Source: Acinetobacter sp. SFB (GTDB lineage Bacteria > Pseudomonadota > Gammaproteobacteria > Pseudomonadales > Moraxellaceae). From it: a DNA stretch of 64,000 nt. The DNA is taken from NCBI RefSeq assembly GCF_001647545.1, contig NZ_LSZH01000011.1, positions 124,001 through 188,000 on the forward strand, given 5' to 3'. The notes under the pieces were generated by a model. The model ran no database searches and was not told the DNA's origin. It saw nothing but the letters and a program-made list of their open reading frames with translations. The position numbers and the translations under genes are program-made. How positions within the stretch are numbered: the first letter of the stretch is position 1; each line of letters opens with the position of its first letter. Positions 26,399-37,493 of this stretch are shown here, piece after piece.

Positions 26399-28675
26399 AT
26401 GCTCAGTCGTCAATTAGAAGTATCTTTACGTTTGGCTGTAAGCATGGCTCGTCAAAAGAGACATGAGTTTCTCACGGTTGAACATTTATTGTTGGCTTTA
26501 CTGGATAATGATTCTGCTGTCAATGCGCTTAAAGCGTGTGGGGCGGACATTATCGTTCTGCGTAAAGAACTTGAAGAATACGTTGAACAACATACCCCTA
26601 AATTAGGTGAACATAGCGATCAGGCGCCACATCCGACAGAAAGTTTCGATCGTATTCTGCAACGGGCAATTTTCCATGTGCAATCCAGCGGCGGTGATCG
26701 AACTGTTGAAGGTGCAGATATTCTTGTTGCGATGTACTCTGAACGTGATTCTTTTGCAGTCTACTTGCTTAAACGCCATCAAATTAACCGTTTAACTTTA
26801 ACTCAGTATTTATCTCACGGTACGCGTAAAGAAGAAGTGCAAGCCGAAGAAGAAGTTGAGGAGCTGGATGGTGAAACCTCGAGTTCTTCAAATGCAGGCC
26901 CACTCGATTTATATACCACTAATTTGAACATCGAAGCTCAAAAAGGGAAAACAGATCCTTTAATTGGGCGTGAAAAAGAAATTGAACGTGCCGCACAGAT
27001 TTTATGTCGCCGTCGTAAAAATAATCCTTTGCTTGTAGGTGACCCGGGTGTAGGTAAAACCTCGATTGCTGAAGGTTTGGCTTGGTTGATTGTGAATGGT
27101 AAAGCGCCTAAACCACTTGCTCATGCAGAAGTATATAGCTTGGATATTGGTGCACTGGTGGCAGGCACCAAATACCGTGGTGACTTTGAAAAACGCTTGA
27201 AACAATTGTTGAATGCGCTGAAAAAGAAACCGGAAGCCATTTTGTTTATTGATGAAATTCACATGATTATTGGTGCAGGTTCCAGTATGGGTAGCACCAT
27301 GGATGCATCAAATTTAATCAAGCCGGCCTTGTCGAATGGTTCATTACGTTGCATCGGTTCAACGACTTTTCAAGAATATCGCCAGGTTTTTGAAAAGGAT
27401 CATGCTTTATCACGTCGCTTCCAAAAGATTGATGTCAATGAGCCCTCTATTTCTGAAACGATTGATATTTTACGTGGCTTAAAATCTAAATTTGAAGATT
27501 TTCATCATGTTGAATATGACGATAAATCTTTGGTCGCAGCCGTAGAGTTATCAGCGAAATTTATTAATGATCGCTTCTTGCCGGATAAAGCCATTGATGT
27601 GATTGATGAGGCCGGTGCACAGCGCCGTTTGAAAGCAGAGCAAGATGATACTCTGATTACAGTTGAAAATATCGAAGATATCATCTCTAAAATTGCACGT
27701 ATTCCACCGAAAACCGTATCGAAAGATGACAAGACAGTATTAAGTAATCTGGAACGTGATCTTAAACGTGTGGTATTCGGTCAGGATGATGCAATTTCAG
27801 CGCTTGGTTCTGCCATTAAATTATCGCGTGCCGGCTTGAAATCACCTGATAAACCGGTAGGTAGCTTTGTGTTTGCAGGTCCTACTGGGGTAGGTAAGAC
27901 TGAAGTCACTAAACAGTTGGCTAAACTGTTAGGGGTGGAACTGGTTCGTTTTGATATGTCTGAATATATGGAACGTCATGCGGTTTCACGTTTAATTGGC
28001 GCACCTCCAGGCTATGTTGGTTTTGATCAGGGTGGCTTGTTGACTGATGCGATTCACAAAAGTCCGCATTGCGTATTGCTACTGGATGAAATAGAAAAAG
28101 CGCATCCAGATGTGTTTAATTTGTTATTGCAAATTATGGATCATGGCGCATTGACCGACAACAATGGTCGCAAGTCAGATTTCCGTAATGTGATTCTTGT
28201 TTTGACCACCAATATTGGTGCGGAAAGTATTTCTCGCGCGAGTATCGGATTCATGGAACAAGACAACAGTAATGATAATAAAGATGCAATGAAAAAAGCA
28301 TTCTCACCTGAATTCCGCAACCGTTTAGATGGCGTGATTCAGTTCAATGCATTACCAACTACCGTGATTGAAAATGTTGTGGATAAATTCCTGACTGAGC
28401 TTCAAGCTCAACTCGATGACAAGAAAGTGATTCTTGAAGTCGATCAGAGTGCGCGTGAATGGATGGCTGAACATGGCTATGACCGTTTAATGGGTGCGCG
28501 TCCAATGCAACGACTGATTCAAGAGCATTTGAAAAAACCGCTCGCTGAAATGATTCTATTTGGTGAGCTGGCTGAACACGGTGGTAATGTCGCTGTTTCT
28601 GTGAAGAAAGAAGATGGTAAAGCGGTCGGCTTGAAGCTAGAAGTATTTGAAGATCAAACTGCTGAACCTGCATAA
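26399..28675 (+). CDS. clpA: ATP-dependent Clp protease ATPase subunit ClpA
   Basis: AAA+ unfoldase that feeds ClpP. The 758-residue protein has the ClpN repeats (about 1-150), then two AAA modules. D1 has Walker A GDPGVGKT and Walker B ILFIDEIH; D2 has Walker A GPTGVGKT and LLLDEIEKAHPD. An arginine finger region RLDGVIQF and sensor elements follow. Length matches E. coli ClpA. The clpS-clpA order is conserved and a strong terminator follows. Confidence 0.97.
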   Translation: MLSRQLEVSLRLAVSMARQKRHEFLTVEHLLLALLDNDSAVNALKACGADIIVLRKELEEYVEQHTPKLGEHSDQAPHPTESFDRILQRAIFHVQSSGGDRTVEGADILVAMYSERDSFAVYLLKRHQINRLTLTQYLSHGTRKEEVQAEEEVEELDGETSSSSNAGPLDLYTTNLNIEAQKGKTDPLIGREKEIERAAQILCRRRKNNPLLVGDPGVGKTSIAEGLAWLIVNGKAPKPLAHAEVYSLDIGALVAGTKYRGDFEKRLKQLLNALKKKPEAILFIDEIHMIIGAGSSMGSTMDASNLIKPALSNGSLRCIGSTTFQEYRQVFEKDHALSRRFQKIDVNEPSISETIDILRGLKSKFEDFHHVEYDDKSLVAAVELSAKFINDRFLPDKAIDVIDEAGAQRRLKAEQDDTLITVENIEDIISKIARIPPKTVSKDDKTVLSNLERDLKRVVFGQDDAISALGSAIKLSRAGLKSPDKPVGSFVFAGPTGVGKTEVTKQLAKLLGVELVRFDMSEYMERHAVSRLIGAPPGYVGFDQGGLLTDAIHKSPHCVLLLDEIEKAHPDVFNLLLQIMDHGALTDNNGRKSDFRNVILVLTTNIGAESISRASIGFMEQDNSNDNKDAMKKAFSPEFRNRLDGVIQFNALPTTVIENVVDKFLTELQAQLDDKKVILEVDQSAREWMAEHGYDRLMGARPMQRLIQEHLKKPLAEMILFGELAEHGGNVAVSVKKEDGKAVGLKLEVFEDQTAEPA

Positions 28676-28691
28676 TTATCTGAACTGTTGA

Positions 28692-28722
28692 AATAACCCG
28701 TGTCCGCACGGGTTATTTTTTT
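28692..28722 (+). terminator. Terminator of clpSA
   Basis: An 11-bp perfect stem (AATAACCCGTG with CACGGGTTATT) around TCCG is followed by a T-rich run. Confidence 0.92.
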
Positions 28723-28786
28723 CTATTTAGTCTCATCTTGACCTTTTTTAGAGAAAGAAGATGCGAATCAAACGATATAAGAGTTG

Positions 28787-29140
28787 ATGGATATTCAAAT
28801 TACCAAAGTGATAACCACTTTTTGCCTGTTTTTTATCACTGCAATCGCAGAAATTTTGGGTTGTTATTTTCCTTATCTCATTTTAAACCAAGGGAAATCA
28901 CACTGGTTATGGCTTCCCACAGTTTTAAGTTTGGCTGTATTCGTTTGGTTGCTGACTTTGCATCCCGCAGCCTCAGGTCGAATTTACGCAGCTTATGGCG
29001 GAATTTATATTTTTACCGCATTGATGTGGCTACGCTATGTCGATCAGGAGATCTTAACGCGTTGGGATCTGTTCGGTGGGTTGGTTGTCCTGCTAGGGGC
29101 AATGATGATTATTTTGCAACCGCAGGGTTTGATACGTTAG
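28787..29140 (+). CDS. YnfA-family small membrane protein
   Basis: A 117-residue inner-membrane protein of the YnfA/UPF0060 family with four membrane helices. Family motifs are [13 protein letters not shown], the central [13 protein letters not shown] and [24 protein letters not shown]. Some YnfA proteins act like SMR-type transporters; activity here is unproven. The ATG at 28787 is preceded by AAGAG and preferred over the TTG one codon earlier. It stands alone between clpA and a convergent secreted-protein gene. Confidence 0.9.
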   Translation: MDIQITKVITTFCLFFITAIAEILGCYFPYLILNQGKSHWLWLPTVLSLAVFVWLLTLHPAASGRIYAAYGGIYIFTALMWLRYVDQEILTRWDLFGGLVVLLGAMMIILQPQGLIR

Positions 29141-29166
29141 TCAGCCTAACGTATCAGATAGACCAG

Positions 29167-29637
29167 TTAAAACTGGCACTCGGTATTTTTAATTTTCAGC
29201 TGATAATTCTTATCATTTGAACTGAGCTTGATTGCCACATGGTATGGATTTATACGTTGGAATTCATGCTCAAATAATAAATGACAATTTTGAATTAAAT
29301 TTTGTTTAATCAGGTATTTTACTTTTTTATCCCCTATATCTTCAGCAAATTGACCAAAGTCAGGTGTCGTAATAATGCCTTGAAGATCTATATGATCGGC
29401 ATAGAAACGCAATTGTTCAATCAGTATGTTTTGATCGACTTGATAGGGCATGGTGCGCGAGTCTTCATCACTGATGACATCTAAAATTTCATTCAATGCT
29501 TTGGTGTCTTTAATTTTATAAGTTTGGTCGATTATCTGTTTTTTGACTAGATATTGGTCGAGTTCTGTGGCTTTGGCTTGTGCTGTATCGATTAAAAGTA
29601 AACTGCTTAGGCATAAAACGATTTTTTTAAAAGACAT
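29167..29637 (-). CDS. Secreted/periplasmic protein of unknown function
   Basis: A 156-residue precursor with a clear signal peptide (MSFKKIVLCLSSLLLIDTAQA, cleavage likely after residue 21). The mature part is mixed alpha/beta with two cysteines (NCHLLF and the final ECQF) that could form a disulfide. I do not recognise the family. It is convergent with ynfA with 26 bp between stops and no separate terminator visible. The gap to argF downstream of its start contains the argF terminator. Confidence 0.65.
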   Translation of the reverse strand: MSFKKIVLCLSSLLLIDTAQAKATELDQYLVKKQIIDQTYKIKDTKALNEILDVISDEDSRTMPYQVDQNILIEQLRFYADHIDLQGIITTPDFGQFAEDIGDKKVKYLIKQNLIQNCHLLFEHEFQRINPYHVAIKLSSNDKNYQLKIKNTECQF

Positions 29638-29685
29638 GGTTATAATTACTTATAAAATTTATGGATTTATTATACTTATTTGAGT

Positions 29686-29709
29686 GTAAAAAAAGCACCC
29701 GAAGGTGCT
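29686..29709 (-). terminator. Terminator of argF
   Basis: AGCACC and GGTGCT pair around CGAA; on the minus strand the hairpin is followed by a run of seven Ts. Confidence 0.85.
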
Positions 29710-29735
29710 TAGTTTTATAAGGTTTTTCTAATCAA

Positions 29736-30656
29736 TTAGTCTTTCTTTAAATTTTCATTGAGTAAAAATTCAACCAAAGCTTTTTGAGCATGTAAGCGGT
29801 TTTCTGCTTCATCCCACACTACGGCATTTTTATGGTCAAGCATATTTTCAGAAATTTCTTCACCACGGTGAGCAGGCAAGCAGTGCATGAATAGGCAATC
29901 TGGATGCGCTAAATCCATGAGTTTTTCATTTATCTGAAAATCAGCAAATGCTTTTTCACGAATTTTCTGCTCTTCTTCCTGGCCCATACTAGCCCAAACG
30001 TCAGTCACGATCAGGTTAGCATTAACAGCTGCATCTTCAGCTGAGTCAACCAGTTCTACGCAATGAGCAAATTCAGACAAGAATTTCTCTTGGGGTTCAT
30101 AGCCTTTAGGTGACGCGACTTTTAATTTAAAGCCCCACATATGGGCTGCTTCAATATAAGAGTTGCACATATTGTTGCCATCACCAATCCATGCCACTGT
30201 TTTTCCTTCAATAGAACCACGCTGTTCTAGATAAGTTTGCATGTCGGCAAGCAGCTGGCAAGGGTGATGATCATCAGTCAAGGCATTGATGATGGGTACT
30301 TTTGAATAAGAAGCAAAGCGTTCTACGATGTCATGACCAAAAGTACGGATCATAATAATATCAAGCATGCTTGAAATCACGCGTGCAGAATCTTCGATCG
30401 GCTCACCACGACCCAATTGAGTATCGCGAGAAGAGAGGAAAATTGCACTACCACCGAATTGACTCATACCTGCTTCAAACGAAACACGTGTGCGGGTACT
30501 CGATTTTTCAAAAATCATGCCCATAACTTTACCGACAAAAGGTTGGAACACCTCATTGCTGTGTTGCTTGCGTTTAAGTTCAATCGCGCGCTGCAAAATT
30601 TGGTTAAGTTCTAAAGTCGATAAATCGCGTAAGGTCAGAAAGTGACGTAGAGCCAT
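29736..30656 (-). CDS. argF: Ornithine carbamoyltransferase
   Basis: Makes citrulline from ornithine and carbamoyl phosphate. The 306-residue protein starts [13 protein letters not shown]. It has the carbamoyl-phosphate motif [10 protein letters not shown], then [20 protein letters not shown] (ornithine loop) and [10 protein letters not shown]. An upstream in-frame ATG would add 14 hydrophobic residues not found in the family and is rejected. It has its own terminator, so it is probably monocistronic. Confidence 0.96.
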   Translation of the reverse strand: MALRHFLTLRDLSTLELNQILQRAIELKRKQHSNEVFQPFVGKVMGMIFEKSSTRTRVSFEAGMSQFGGSAIFLSSRDTQLGRGEPIEDSARVISSMLDIIMIRTFGHDIVERFASYSKVPIINALTDDHHPCQLLADMQTYLEQRGSIEGKTVAWIGDGNNMCNSYIEAAHMWGFKLKVASPKGYEPQEKFLSEFAHCVELVDSAEDAAVNANLIVTDVWASMGQEEEQKIREKAFADFQINEKLMDLAHPDCLFMHCLPAHRGEEISENMLDHKNAVVWDEAENRLHAQKALVEFLLNENLKKD

Positions 30657-30768
30657 GGTTACTCCACAATAATTGCTGAATAGAAAACAAAACAACAATT
30701 AGTTGTTGGTTGGTTAAGTGAAAAGGGAATCGATTAATATACTATAAGCAGACCGAATTGCAAAAAAA

Positions 30769-31443
30769 CTAGACTTTTTGATGGCCTTCCAAGAAGCGAT
30801 CGACGCAATATTGAATGTATTTGAGCGTTTCCTGATCATTTTCTTGGATTGGAATACCCATTAACACTCGCCATTCTAGATTTCGTAAAATACCAAAATA
30901 GAATTGGGCAGAGTAAATAGGATTTTCGCATTTTAATAGACCAGTGTTATGCGCCTTTTCTAAAGCACAAGCAATAGCAGTTTGAATATGTTTCGGCCCT
31001 TGTTCATGAATATACTCGGCAAGTTCTGAACTATGCTGGGTACGTTCTAAAACCAGTCGCATAAATGCTGCATTTTCTGGTTGTAATAAATGATGGTGAA
31101 AATTAAGCAGGGTATTAATCAGGTAGTATCTTAAATTGTCTTTATCTTGTTCAAATGGCAGGCAGATGTCCTTAAAAAATTGCTCACGGCGATAATCACA
31201 AATAGCAGTAAACAAGCCGTCTTTATTGCCAAAAAACTTATAGATCGATGCCTTGGAGCCGCCAGCATGATTGACGATGTCATCTAAAGATACCGCATCA
31301 TAACCCCTCTCTAGAAATAGCGCATTTGCACTAAGCAAAAGCGCTAGACATCGTTCATGACCACGTTTGGTTTGTGGCATGTCGCGACCTAGGGGTTCTA
31401 ACTGAGCGAGTTCGTGCATATGGCTTATAGCATCAATAGTCAA
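30769..31443 (-). CDS. TetR/AcrR-family transcriptional regulator
   Basis: A 224-residue TetR-type repressor. The N-terminal helix-turn-helix reads ANALFLERGYDAVSLDDIVNHAGGSKASIYKFFGNKDGL (about residues 38-75). The rest is a helical ligand/dimer domain. The true start may be a later Met (residue 9 or 22). It is divergent from prpB, with about 220 bp between, making it a candidate regulator of prpBC. That differs from the GntR or PrpR regulators known for methylcitrate genes elsewhere. Confidence 0.85.
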   Translation of the reverse strand: MTIDAISHMHELAQLEPLGRDMPQTKRGHERCLALLLSANALFLERGYDAVSLDDIVNHAGGSKASIYKFFGNKDGLFTAICDYRREQFFKDICLPFEQDKDNLRYYLINTLLNFHHHLLQPENAAFMRLVLERTQHSSELAEYIHEQGPKHIQTAIACALEKAHNTGLLKCENPIYSAQFYFGILRNLEWRVLMGIPIQENDQETLKYIQYCVDRFLEGHQKV

Positions 31444-31558
31444 ACAAATGAAAACATTTGCAATGATAGCAAAAATATGCGCACATTTCTTAAAATAAAG
31501 GTTTTGTCTTGTTGAACTACAATTATGAAAAATGGAAATAATACTATGTGTTTGGTGA

Positions 31559-31593
31559 ATACTTGACTAAAGTTTTAGAGTATAAGTTCTAAA
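31559..31593. promoter_or_regulatory. Candidate -35 and operator dyad upstream of prpB
   Basis: TTGACT (31563-31568) is followed by an inverted repeat TTTAGA (31574-31579) and TCTAAA (31588-31593) with an 8-base centre. It lies in the gap between the TetR gene and prpB and could be a TetR-type operator. No convincing -10 follows at 17 bases. Confidence 0.35.
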
Positions 31594-31666
31594 TAGTCAT
31601 AGATATGAAGATGTTTATGGATATACTCGGATTTCGATAAGTAAAGTGAAAACTGTGGAAAGGAAT

Positions 31667-32542
31667 ATGACAGAACAAATGTCTGCAGGCTTAAGATTTA
31701 GACAAGCACTGGAAGTGGAAAAACCATTACAAATTATCGGCACAGTAAATGCCTATGCAGCCATGATGGCGAAGGAAGTAGGTTATAAAGCCATTTATGT
31801 CTCTGGTGCAGGTGTTGCCAATTATTCTTATGGTTTACCTGATTTAGGGATGACCAGTTTAGACAATGTTCTTGAAGATGTTCGTCGTATTACTGAACGT
31901 GTAGATACCCCATTGTTGGTGGATATTGATACAGGTTGGGGCGGTGCATTTAATATCGCTCGTACAGTTAAACAAATGATTGCTGCAGGTGCCGCCGCAG
32001 TTCATATTGAAGACCAGGTTGCACAAAAACGTTGTGGTCACCGTCCGAATAAGGAAATCGTCACCCAGCAAGAAATGGTTGATCGTATTAAAGCTGCGGT
32101 AGATGCTAAAACTGACTCAAACTTTGTGGTGATGGCACGTACAGATGCCTTGCAAAAAGAAGGTTTGCAGGCGGTTATTGACCGTGCCTGTGCCTGTGTT
32201 GAAGCCGGGGCAGATGCTATTTTTGCTGAAGCAATGACGGACATTACCATGTATCGCACAGTCTGTGATGCAGTGGGTGTTCCGGTATTGGCAAACATTA
32301 CTGAATTTGGCGATACACCTTATTACACGGTAGATGAATTGGGTGAACAAGGCATCAGCATGGTGCTCTATCCACTGTCTGCAACACGTGCAATGCAAAA
32401 AGCAGCATTGGAAGTGATGCGCTCAATTCGTGAAAATGGCACGCAAGTTAATGTATTGGACAAGATGCAACAACGTAAAGAACTTTACGAATTCCTTGAT
32501 TATCATACCTTTGAAAATACATTAGATAAATTGTTCAAATAA
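31667..32542 (+). CDS. prpB: 2-Methylisocitrate lyase
   Basis: Cleaves 2-methylisocitrate to pyruvate and succinate in the methylcitrate cycle for propionate. The 291-residue protein (from ATG at 31667) has the family core [20 protein letters not shown] and metal-binding DIDTGWGG. The catalytic loop [12 protein letters not shown], with its cysteine, distinguishes it from related PEP mutases. A GTG at 31646 would add seven residues; the GGAAAGGA upstream of the ATG is closer than ideal, so the start is approximate. prpC follows after 30 bp. Confidence 0.92.
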   Translation: MTEQMSAGLRFRQALEVEKPLQIIGTVNAYAAMMAKEVGYKAIYVSGAGVANYSYGLPDLGMTSLDNVLEDVRRITERVDTPLLVDIDTGWGGAFNIARTVKQMIAAGAAAVHIEDQVAQKRCGHRPNKEIVTQQEMVDRIKAAVDAKTDSNFVVMARTDALQKEGLQAVIDRACACVEAGADAIFAEAMTDITMYRTVCDAVGVPVLANITEFGDTPYYTVDELGEQGISMVLYPLSATRAMQKAALEVMRSIRENGTQVNVLDKMQQRKELYEFLDYHTFENTLDKLFK

Positions 32543-32572
32543 ATAATTGATTGAAGATGGAGAATTAAAAAA

Positions 32573-33709
32573 ATGGCTGAAGGAAAAGTACTCACAGGCG
32601 CGGGATTGCGTGGACAAGTAGCAGGTAAAACAGCACTATCAACAGTGGGTAAGAGCGGAGCAGGCTTAACTTATCGTGGATATGACGTGCAAGATCTGGC
32701 TGAAAACTGTCAATTTGAAGAAGTCGCTTACCTGATTTTCTTTGGTGAATTGCCAACAGCAGAACAGCTTGCAGCTTATAAAACCAAATTAAAATCTTTA
32801 CGTGCGATTCCACCCGCATTGAAAGAAGTTTTAGAACGTATTCCAGCTGATTCACATCCCATGGATGTGATGCGTACCGGTGTTTCGATGCTCGGTAACT
32901 TGGAAACAGAAAAATCTTTTGATGAACAGCAAGATGTTGCAGACCGTATTTTAGCGACTTTGCCTGCAATTATTTGCTATTGGTATCGTTTTAGCCATGA
33001 TGGTGTGCGTATTGAAGAAAATACGGATGATGACTCAATCGGTGCGCAATTCCTGCATTTACTTCGTGGTGAAAAGCCAAATGAGTTGCATGAACAAGTG
33101 ATGAATGTATCGCTTATTCTGTATGCGGAGCATGAATTTAACGCTTCAACATTTACTGCACGTGTATGCGCTTCAACATTATCTGATATGCATTCATGTA
33201 TCACCGGTGCAATCGGTTCATTGCGTGGTCCATTGCATGGTGGTGCAAATGAAGCAGCCATGGAAATGATTGAGAACTGGACATCAGCTGACGAAGCTGA
33301 GCGTGAAATGCTTGGCAAGCTTGAGCGTAAAGAAAAAATCATGGGCTTTGGTCATGCAATCTACAAAGACAATGACCCACGTAATGACATCATTAAAATC
33401 TGGTCTGAGCGTTTAGCAAAAGACGTAGGTGATACGGTACTTTATCCGGTATCTGTACGCTGTGAAGAAGTGATGTGGCGTGAGAAGAAATTATTCTGTA
33501 ATGCGGACTTCTTCCATGCATCTGCATATCATTTTATGGACATTCCAACCAAACTGTTCACGCCAATCTTTGTGATGAGTCGGGTAACAGGTTGGGCTGC
33601 ACATGTGATGGAGCAGCGTGCGGACAACCGTATTATTCGCCCAAGTGCAGATTATACCGGTCCTGAATTACGCAAAGTGGTGCCGATTGCAGATCGTACT
33701 GCAGCATAA
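32573..33709 (+). CDS. prpC: 2-Methylcitrate synthase
   Basis: Condenses propionyl-CoA with oxaloacetate to 2-methylcitrate. The 378-residue protein begins with GLRGQVAGKTALSTVGKSGAGLTYRGYDVQDL, the methylcitrate-synthase form of the citrate-synthase N-terminus. It has catalytic histidines in SLRGPLHGGANEAAME and GFGHAIYKDNDPRND, and the distal Asp in FHASAYHFMDIPTKLF. It ends the prpBC unit: a terminator follows at once, and the usual acnD and prpF genes are not here. Confidence 0.93.
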   Translation: MAEGKVLTGAGLRGQVAGKTALSTVGKSGAGLTYRGYDVQDLAENCQFEEVAYLIFFGELPTAEQLAAYKTKLKSLRAIPPALKEVLERIPADSHPMDVMRTGVSMLGNLETEKSFDEQQDVADRILATLPAIICYWYRFSHDGVRIEENTDDDSIGAQFLHLLRGEKPNELHEQVMNVSLILYAEHEFNASTFTARVCASTLSDMHSCITGAIGSLRGPLHGGANEAAMEMIENWTSADEAEREMLGKLERKEKIMGFGHAIYKDNDPRNDIIKIWSERLAKDVGDTVLYPVSVRCEEVMWREKKLFCNADFFHASAYHFMDIPTKLFTPIFVMSRVTGWAAHVMEQRADNRIIRPSADYTGPELRKVVPIADRTAA

Positions 33710-33727
33710 ATTTACCAAAAATGTCAT

Positions 33728-33753
33728 AAAGCCTCTTCGGAGGCTTTATTTTT
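33728..33753 (+). terminator. Terminator of prpBC
   Basis: AAAGCCTC and GAGGCTTT pair around TTCG, followed by ATTTTT, 18 bases after the prpC stop. Confidence 0.85.
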
Positions 33754-33770
33754 GAGATCTTTTTAGATTT

Positions 33771-34394
33771 TTATTTTTTAAGTGTCAGTAAAACTGGATC
33801 TTCAATGGTGTAGCCGGTTTCAAAAGGAATCCCAAGGTATTTAACCGCAACAACGATTTTATTATGTTGCGGAATTTTGAATGCTTGGGAAATATTCAAG
33901 TTGGGTTTATAGGCTTTAGCTATATGTTGCAGACTACTTAATTGCGGTGTAACGACTTTATAACGATACTGATATTCGGTGATAAAACCATCCAACCCAG
34001 AGTTTACCGATTTTTGTACACGTGTTTTCTTCAAGATTTGAACGTTAGCAGAAGCTTTATTTACAGCAATTAAGGGTGTTAATCTTTTTTTAATTTTTAA
34101 AATATCTTTATTGAATTGAGTGCTCTCTTGATCGTAATCAATCTTCTTGGTTTTAGGATGGATATAAAGTGAATTGACCTGAATGAGTTTCTCAGGCTGC
34201 TTATTATTTTTAAATTGATAATAATAAAGTTGTGGCAGACGACCACGACCATCTTCATAGTGTTTGAGTAGATAGACTTTTTGGTCTTTGGCATCGTAAC
34301 CTAAAAATTCTACATTTTGAGGTCCTCCAACAGTGGCAAAACTGGTGCAGGGGAGCATGATTAAACTAAATATAAAAGTTTTCAATTTCCACAT
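33771..34394 (-). CDS. Secreted protein of unknown function
   Basis: A 207-residue precursor with a signal peptide (MWKLKTFIFSLIMLPCTSFA). The mature part has repeated beta-hairpin-like segments (VEFLGYDAKDQKVYLLKHYEDGRGRLPQLYYYQF) and a basic C-terminal half, ending DPVLLTLKK. I do not recognise the family. It begins 2 bp after the remains of a pncC/cinA-like gene on the same strand. It is convergent with prpC. Confidence 0.6.
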   Translation of the reverse strand: MWKLKTFIFSLIMLPCTSFATVGGPQNVEFLGYDAKDQKVYLLKHYEDGRGRLPQLYYYQFKNNKQPEKLIQVNSLYIHPKTKKIDYDQESTQFNKDILKIKKRLTPLIAVNKASANVQILKKTRVQKSVNSGLDGFITEYQYRYKVVTPQLSSLQHIAKAYKPNLNISQAFKIPQHNKIVVAVKYLGIPFETGYTIEDPVLLTLKK

Positions 34395-34396
34395 AA

Positions 34397-34874
34397 CTAA
34401 GCTACCTCAATGAGTTTGATGATTTCTGCTGCAATATGCTGGATTAAGACAGAAAGCTTATGTACAGGCGTTCCATCAATAAAATAATAAAAGTTATGCA
34501 TTTTATTTAAGTATGAAATTGAGGCGAAAAATGCACCTTCAGGTTTTGTTTTTGTTAAGCTACCACCAAGTTTGGGTAGGCCGGTACAAGCGATAATATT
34601 ATTTTGCGTGATTAAATCGCTTGTTTCCATGGATTGCCATGGCCTCTATGACTTCGGTAGATTCGGTCAATTATTTTTCTATAAGCTCAGTATTAATCTT
34701 TAGGCGATCAATTTTAATAGTTTGATCATAACTGACCAGTCCACCCAGCAAAATTTCTGCACCGCTATTTTTATAAATAGAAAATTGACTGGAAAGGTAG
34801 CCAGAGCTGGCGCTTTCAATAAAAGCAATCTTTAATTGATGTTGTTCAAGTAGGTCACAACATTTTTTTAACAT
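34397..34874 (-). pseudogene. Broken pncC/cinA C-terminal-domain gene
   Basis: Two fragments together make one short CinA-C protein (about 159 codons), the nicotinamide-nucleotide amidase type. The first (34671-34874) has LKIAFIESASSGYLSSQF and GAEILLGGLVSYDQTIKIDRLKI. It stops at TAA and continues in the same frame as LTESTEVIEAMAI, a typical CinA segment. The frame then shifts near 34635-34645 into METSDLITQNNIIACTGLPKLGG and ends at 34397. One nonsense codon and one frameshift indicate loss of function, unless there are sequencing errors. The family is clear from ESxxSG and CTGLP motifs. Confidence 0.8.
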
Positions 34875-35137
34875 TATTAAAAACCCTAAAAGTTATCTGT
34901 ATTTTAACTCAAATACCACTAGGCTCTGGTGTTGCAGTAGAGTAAGAGGTATTAAGTTTTAAATTTTTTAATTCATTTTTTCATTTCAAATGAATAGCGT
35001 GGTTTCTATTTTTAGCAGTATTATTTTTTTGGGATTAAAATTAAATTGTCATCCAGAGTGATCCAATATGCATGAATCATCCAATAAAAAAACCCAGTAA
35101 AATCACTGGGTTTTTTGCATGTAAACTAAAATTTAAC
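34875..35137. other. Gap between the pncC/cinA relic and the lipoprotein gene
   Basis: AT-rich non-coding DNA. Apart from the terminator at its right end I see nothing recognisable. Confidence 0.5.
35086..35117. terminator. Terminator downstream of the lipoprotein gene
   Basis: ACCCAGT and ACTGGGT pair around a 6-base loop, flanked by an A-run and a T-run. It works in either direction and ends the minus-strand lipoprotein transcript. Confidence 0.88.
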
Positions 35138-35590
35138 TTAGTTTTCAAGCGCAGGCGTTGCAGCAGCAATTGCAGCAGCAACCGCATCATCTTCAGACTG
35201 ATTAGCAGAATTTGATTTTGATGGTGTTGCTTGAGTTGGTTTTTCTTCAGCTTTAGGTGCTTCAGGCTTTGGTGCTGCAGCTTTAGGCGCTTCCGGTTTT
35301 GGAGTTGCATCAGCGGCAGTTTGTTGAAGAGTTTCACGTACTTCGCGGCGAATAACAGTTGTCGTATTCGCAGTTTCTTGGCGTTCAATTTGAACCTGTT
35401 CAGGAGTTTCAGTTTGTGTGTTTTCAGCTGAATCTAATGGTTGTAACTGAACAGGTTCATTCACTTGTTCAGTTTGTTGAGTTGTCTCAACTTTTTCTTG
35501 CTCATCTTCTTTCGGTGCTTCTTTTTTTACACACGCTGTCAATAATAAACTTGCTGCAATAGCGCCACAAATCAAAATTTTTTTATTCAT
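35138..35590 (-). CDS. Pro/Ala/Glu-rich lipoprotein
   Basis: A 150-residue lipoprotein precursor. The lipobox LLTAC ends at Cys20 of MNKKILICGAIAASLLLTAC, so the mature protein should be lipid-anchored. The mature part is low-complexity: an acidic Gln/Glu section, then repeats APKPEAPKAAAPKPEAPKAE, ending in an Ala-rich tail. It is probably an extended, cell-wall-spanning linker; no enzymatic domain is visible. An upstream ATG adding five residues is rejected because it lacks charged signal-peptide context. It is divergent from pyrG. Confidence 0.75.
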   Translation of the reverse strand: MNKKILICGAIAASLLLTACVKKEAPKEDEQEKVETTQQTEQVNEPVQLQPLDSAENTQTETPEQVQIERQETANTTTVIRREVRETLQQTAADATPKPEAPKAAAPKPEAPKAEEKPTQATPSKSNSANQSEDDAVAAAIAAATPALEN

Positions 35591-35750
35591 AATTGCACAA
35601 AACAAAGCATTAATAGGATGCCAGCATTATAACAGCAAATGCGAATATAAAAATCCTCTCTAGTACCTCTAATTTTTTATCGGAAATGCTGATAGAATAG
35701 CCAATTGTTTATTGTTCTTTGAATTGATGCGGAATGACTTTGCTTTATAG

Positions 35751-37454
<1,704 letters not shown>

Positions 37455-37493
37455 ATAATATTGGTCTAGGAATAAACTAGGAAAGTTTAAATA

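Noticed and set aside
28738..29220. 160-codon frame overlapping ynfA
   Set aside because: It is out of frame with the well-conserved ynfA and has no recognisable domain.
32592..33342. Long minus-strand ORFs within prpC
   Set aside because: Antisense to a strongly conserved enzyme and without any domain signal.
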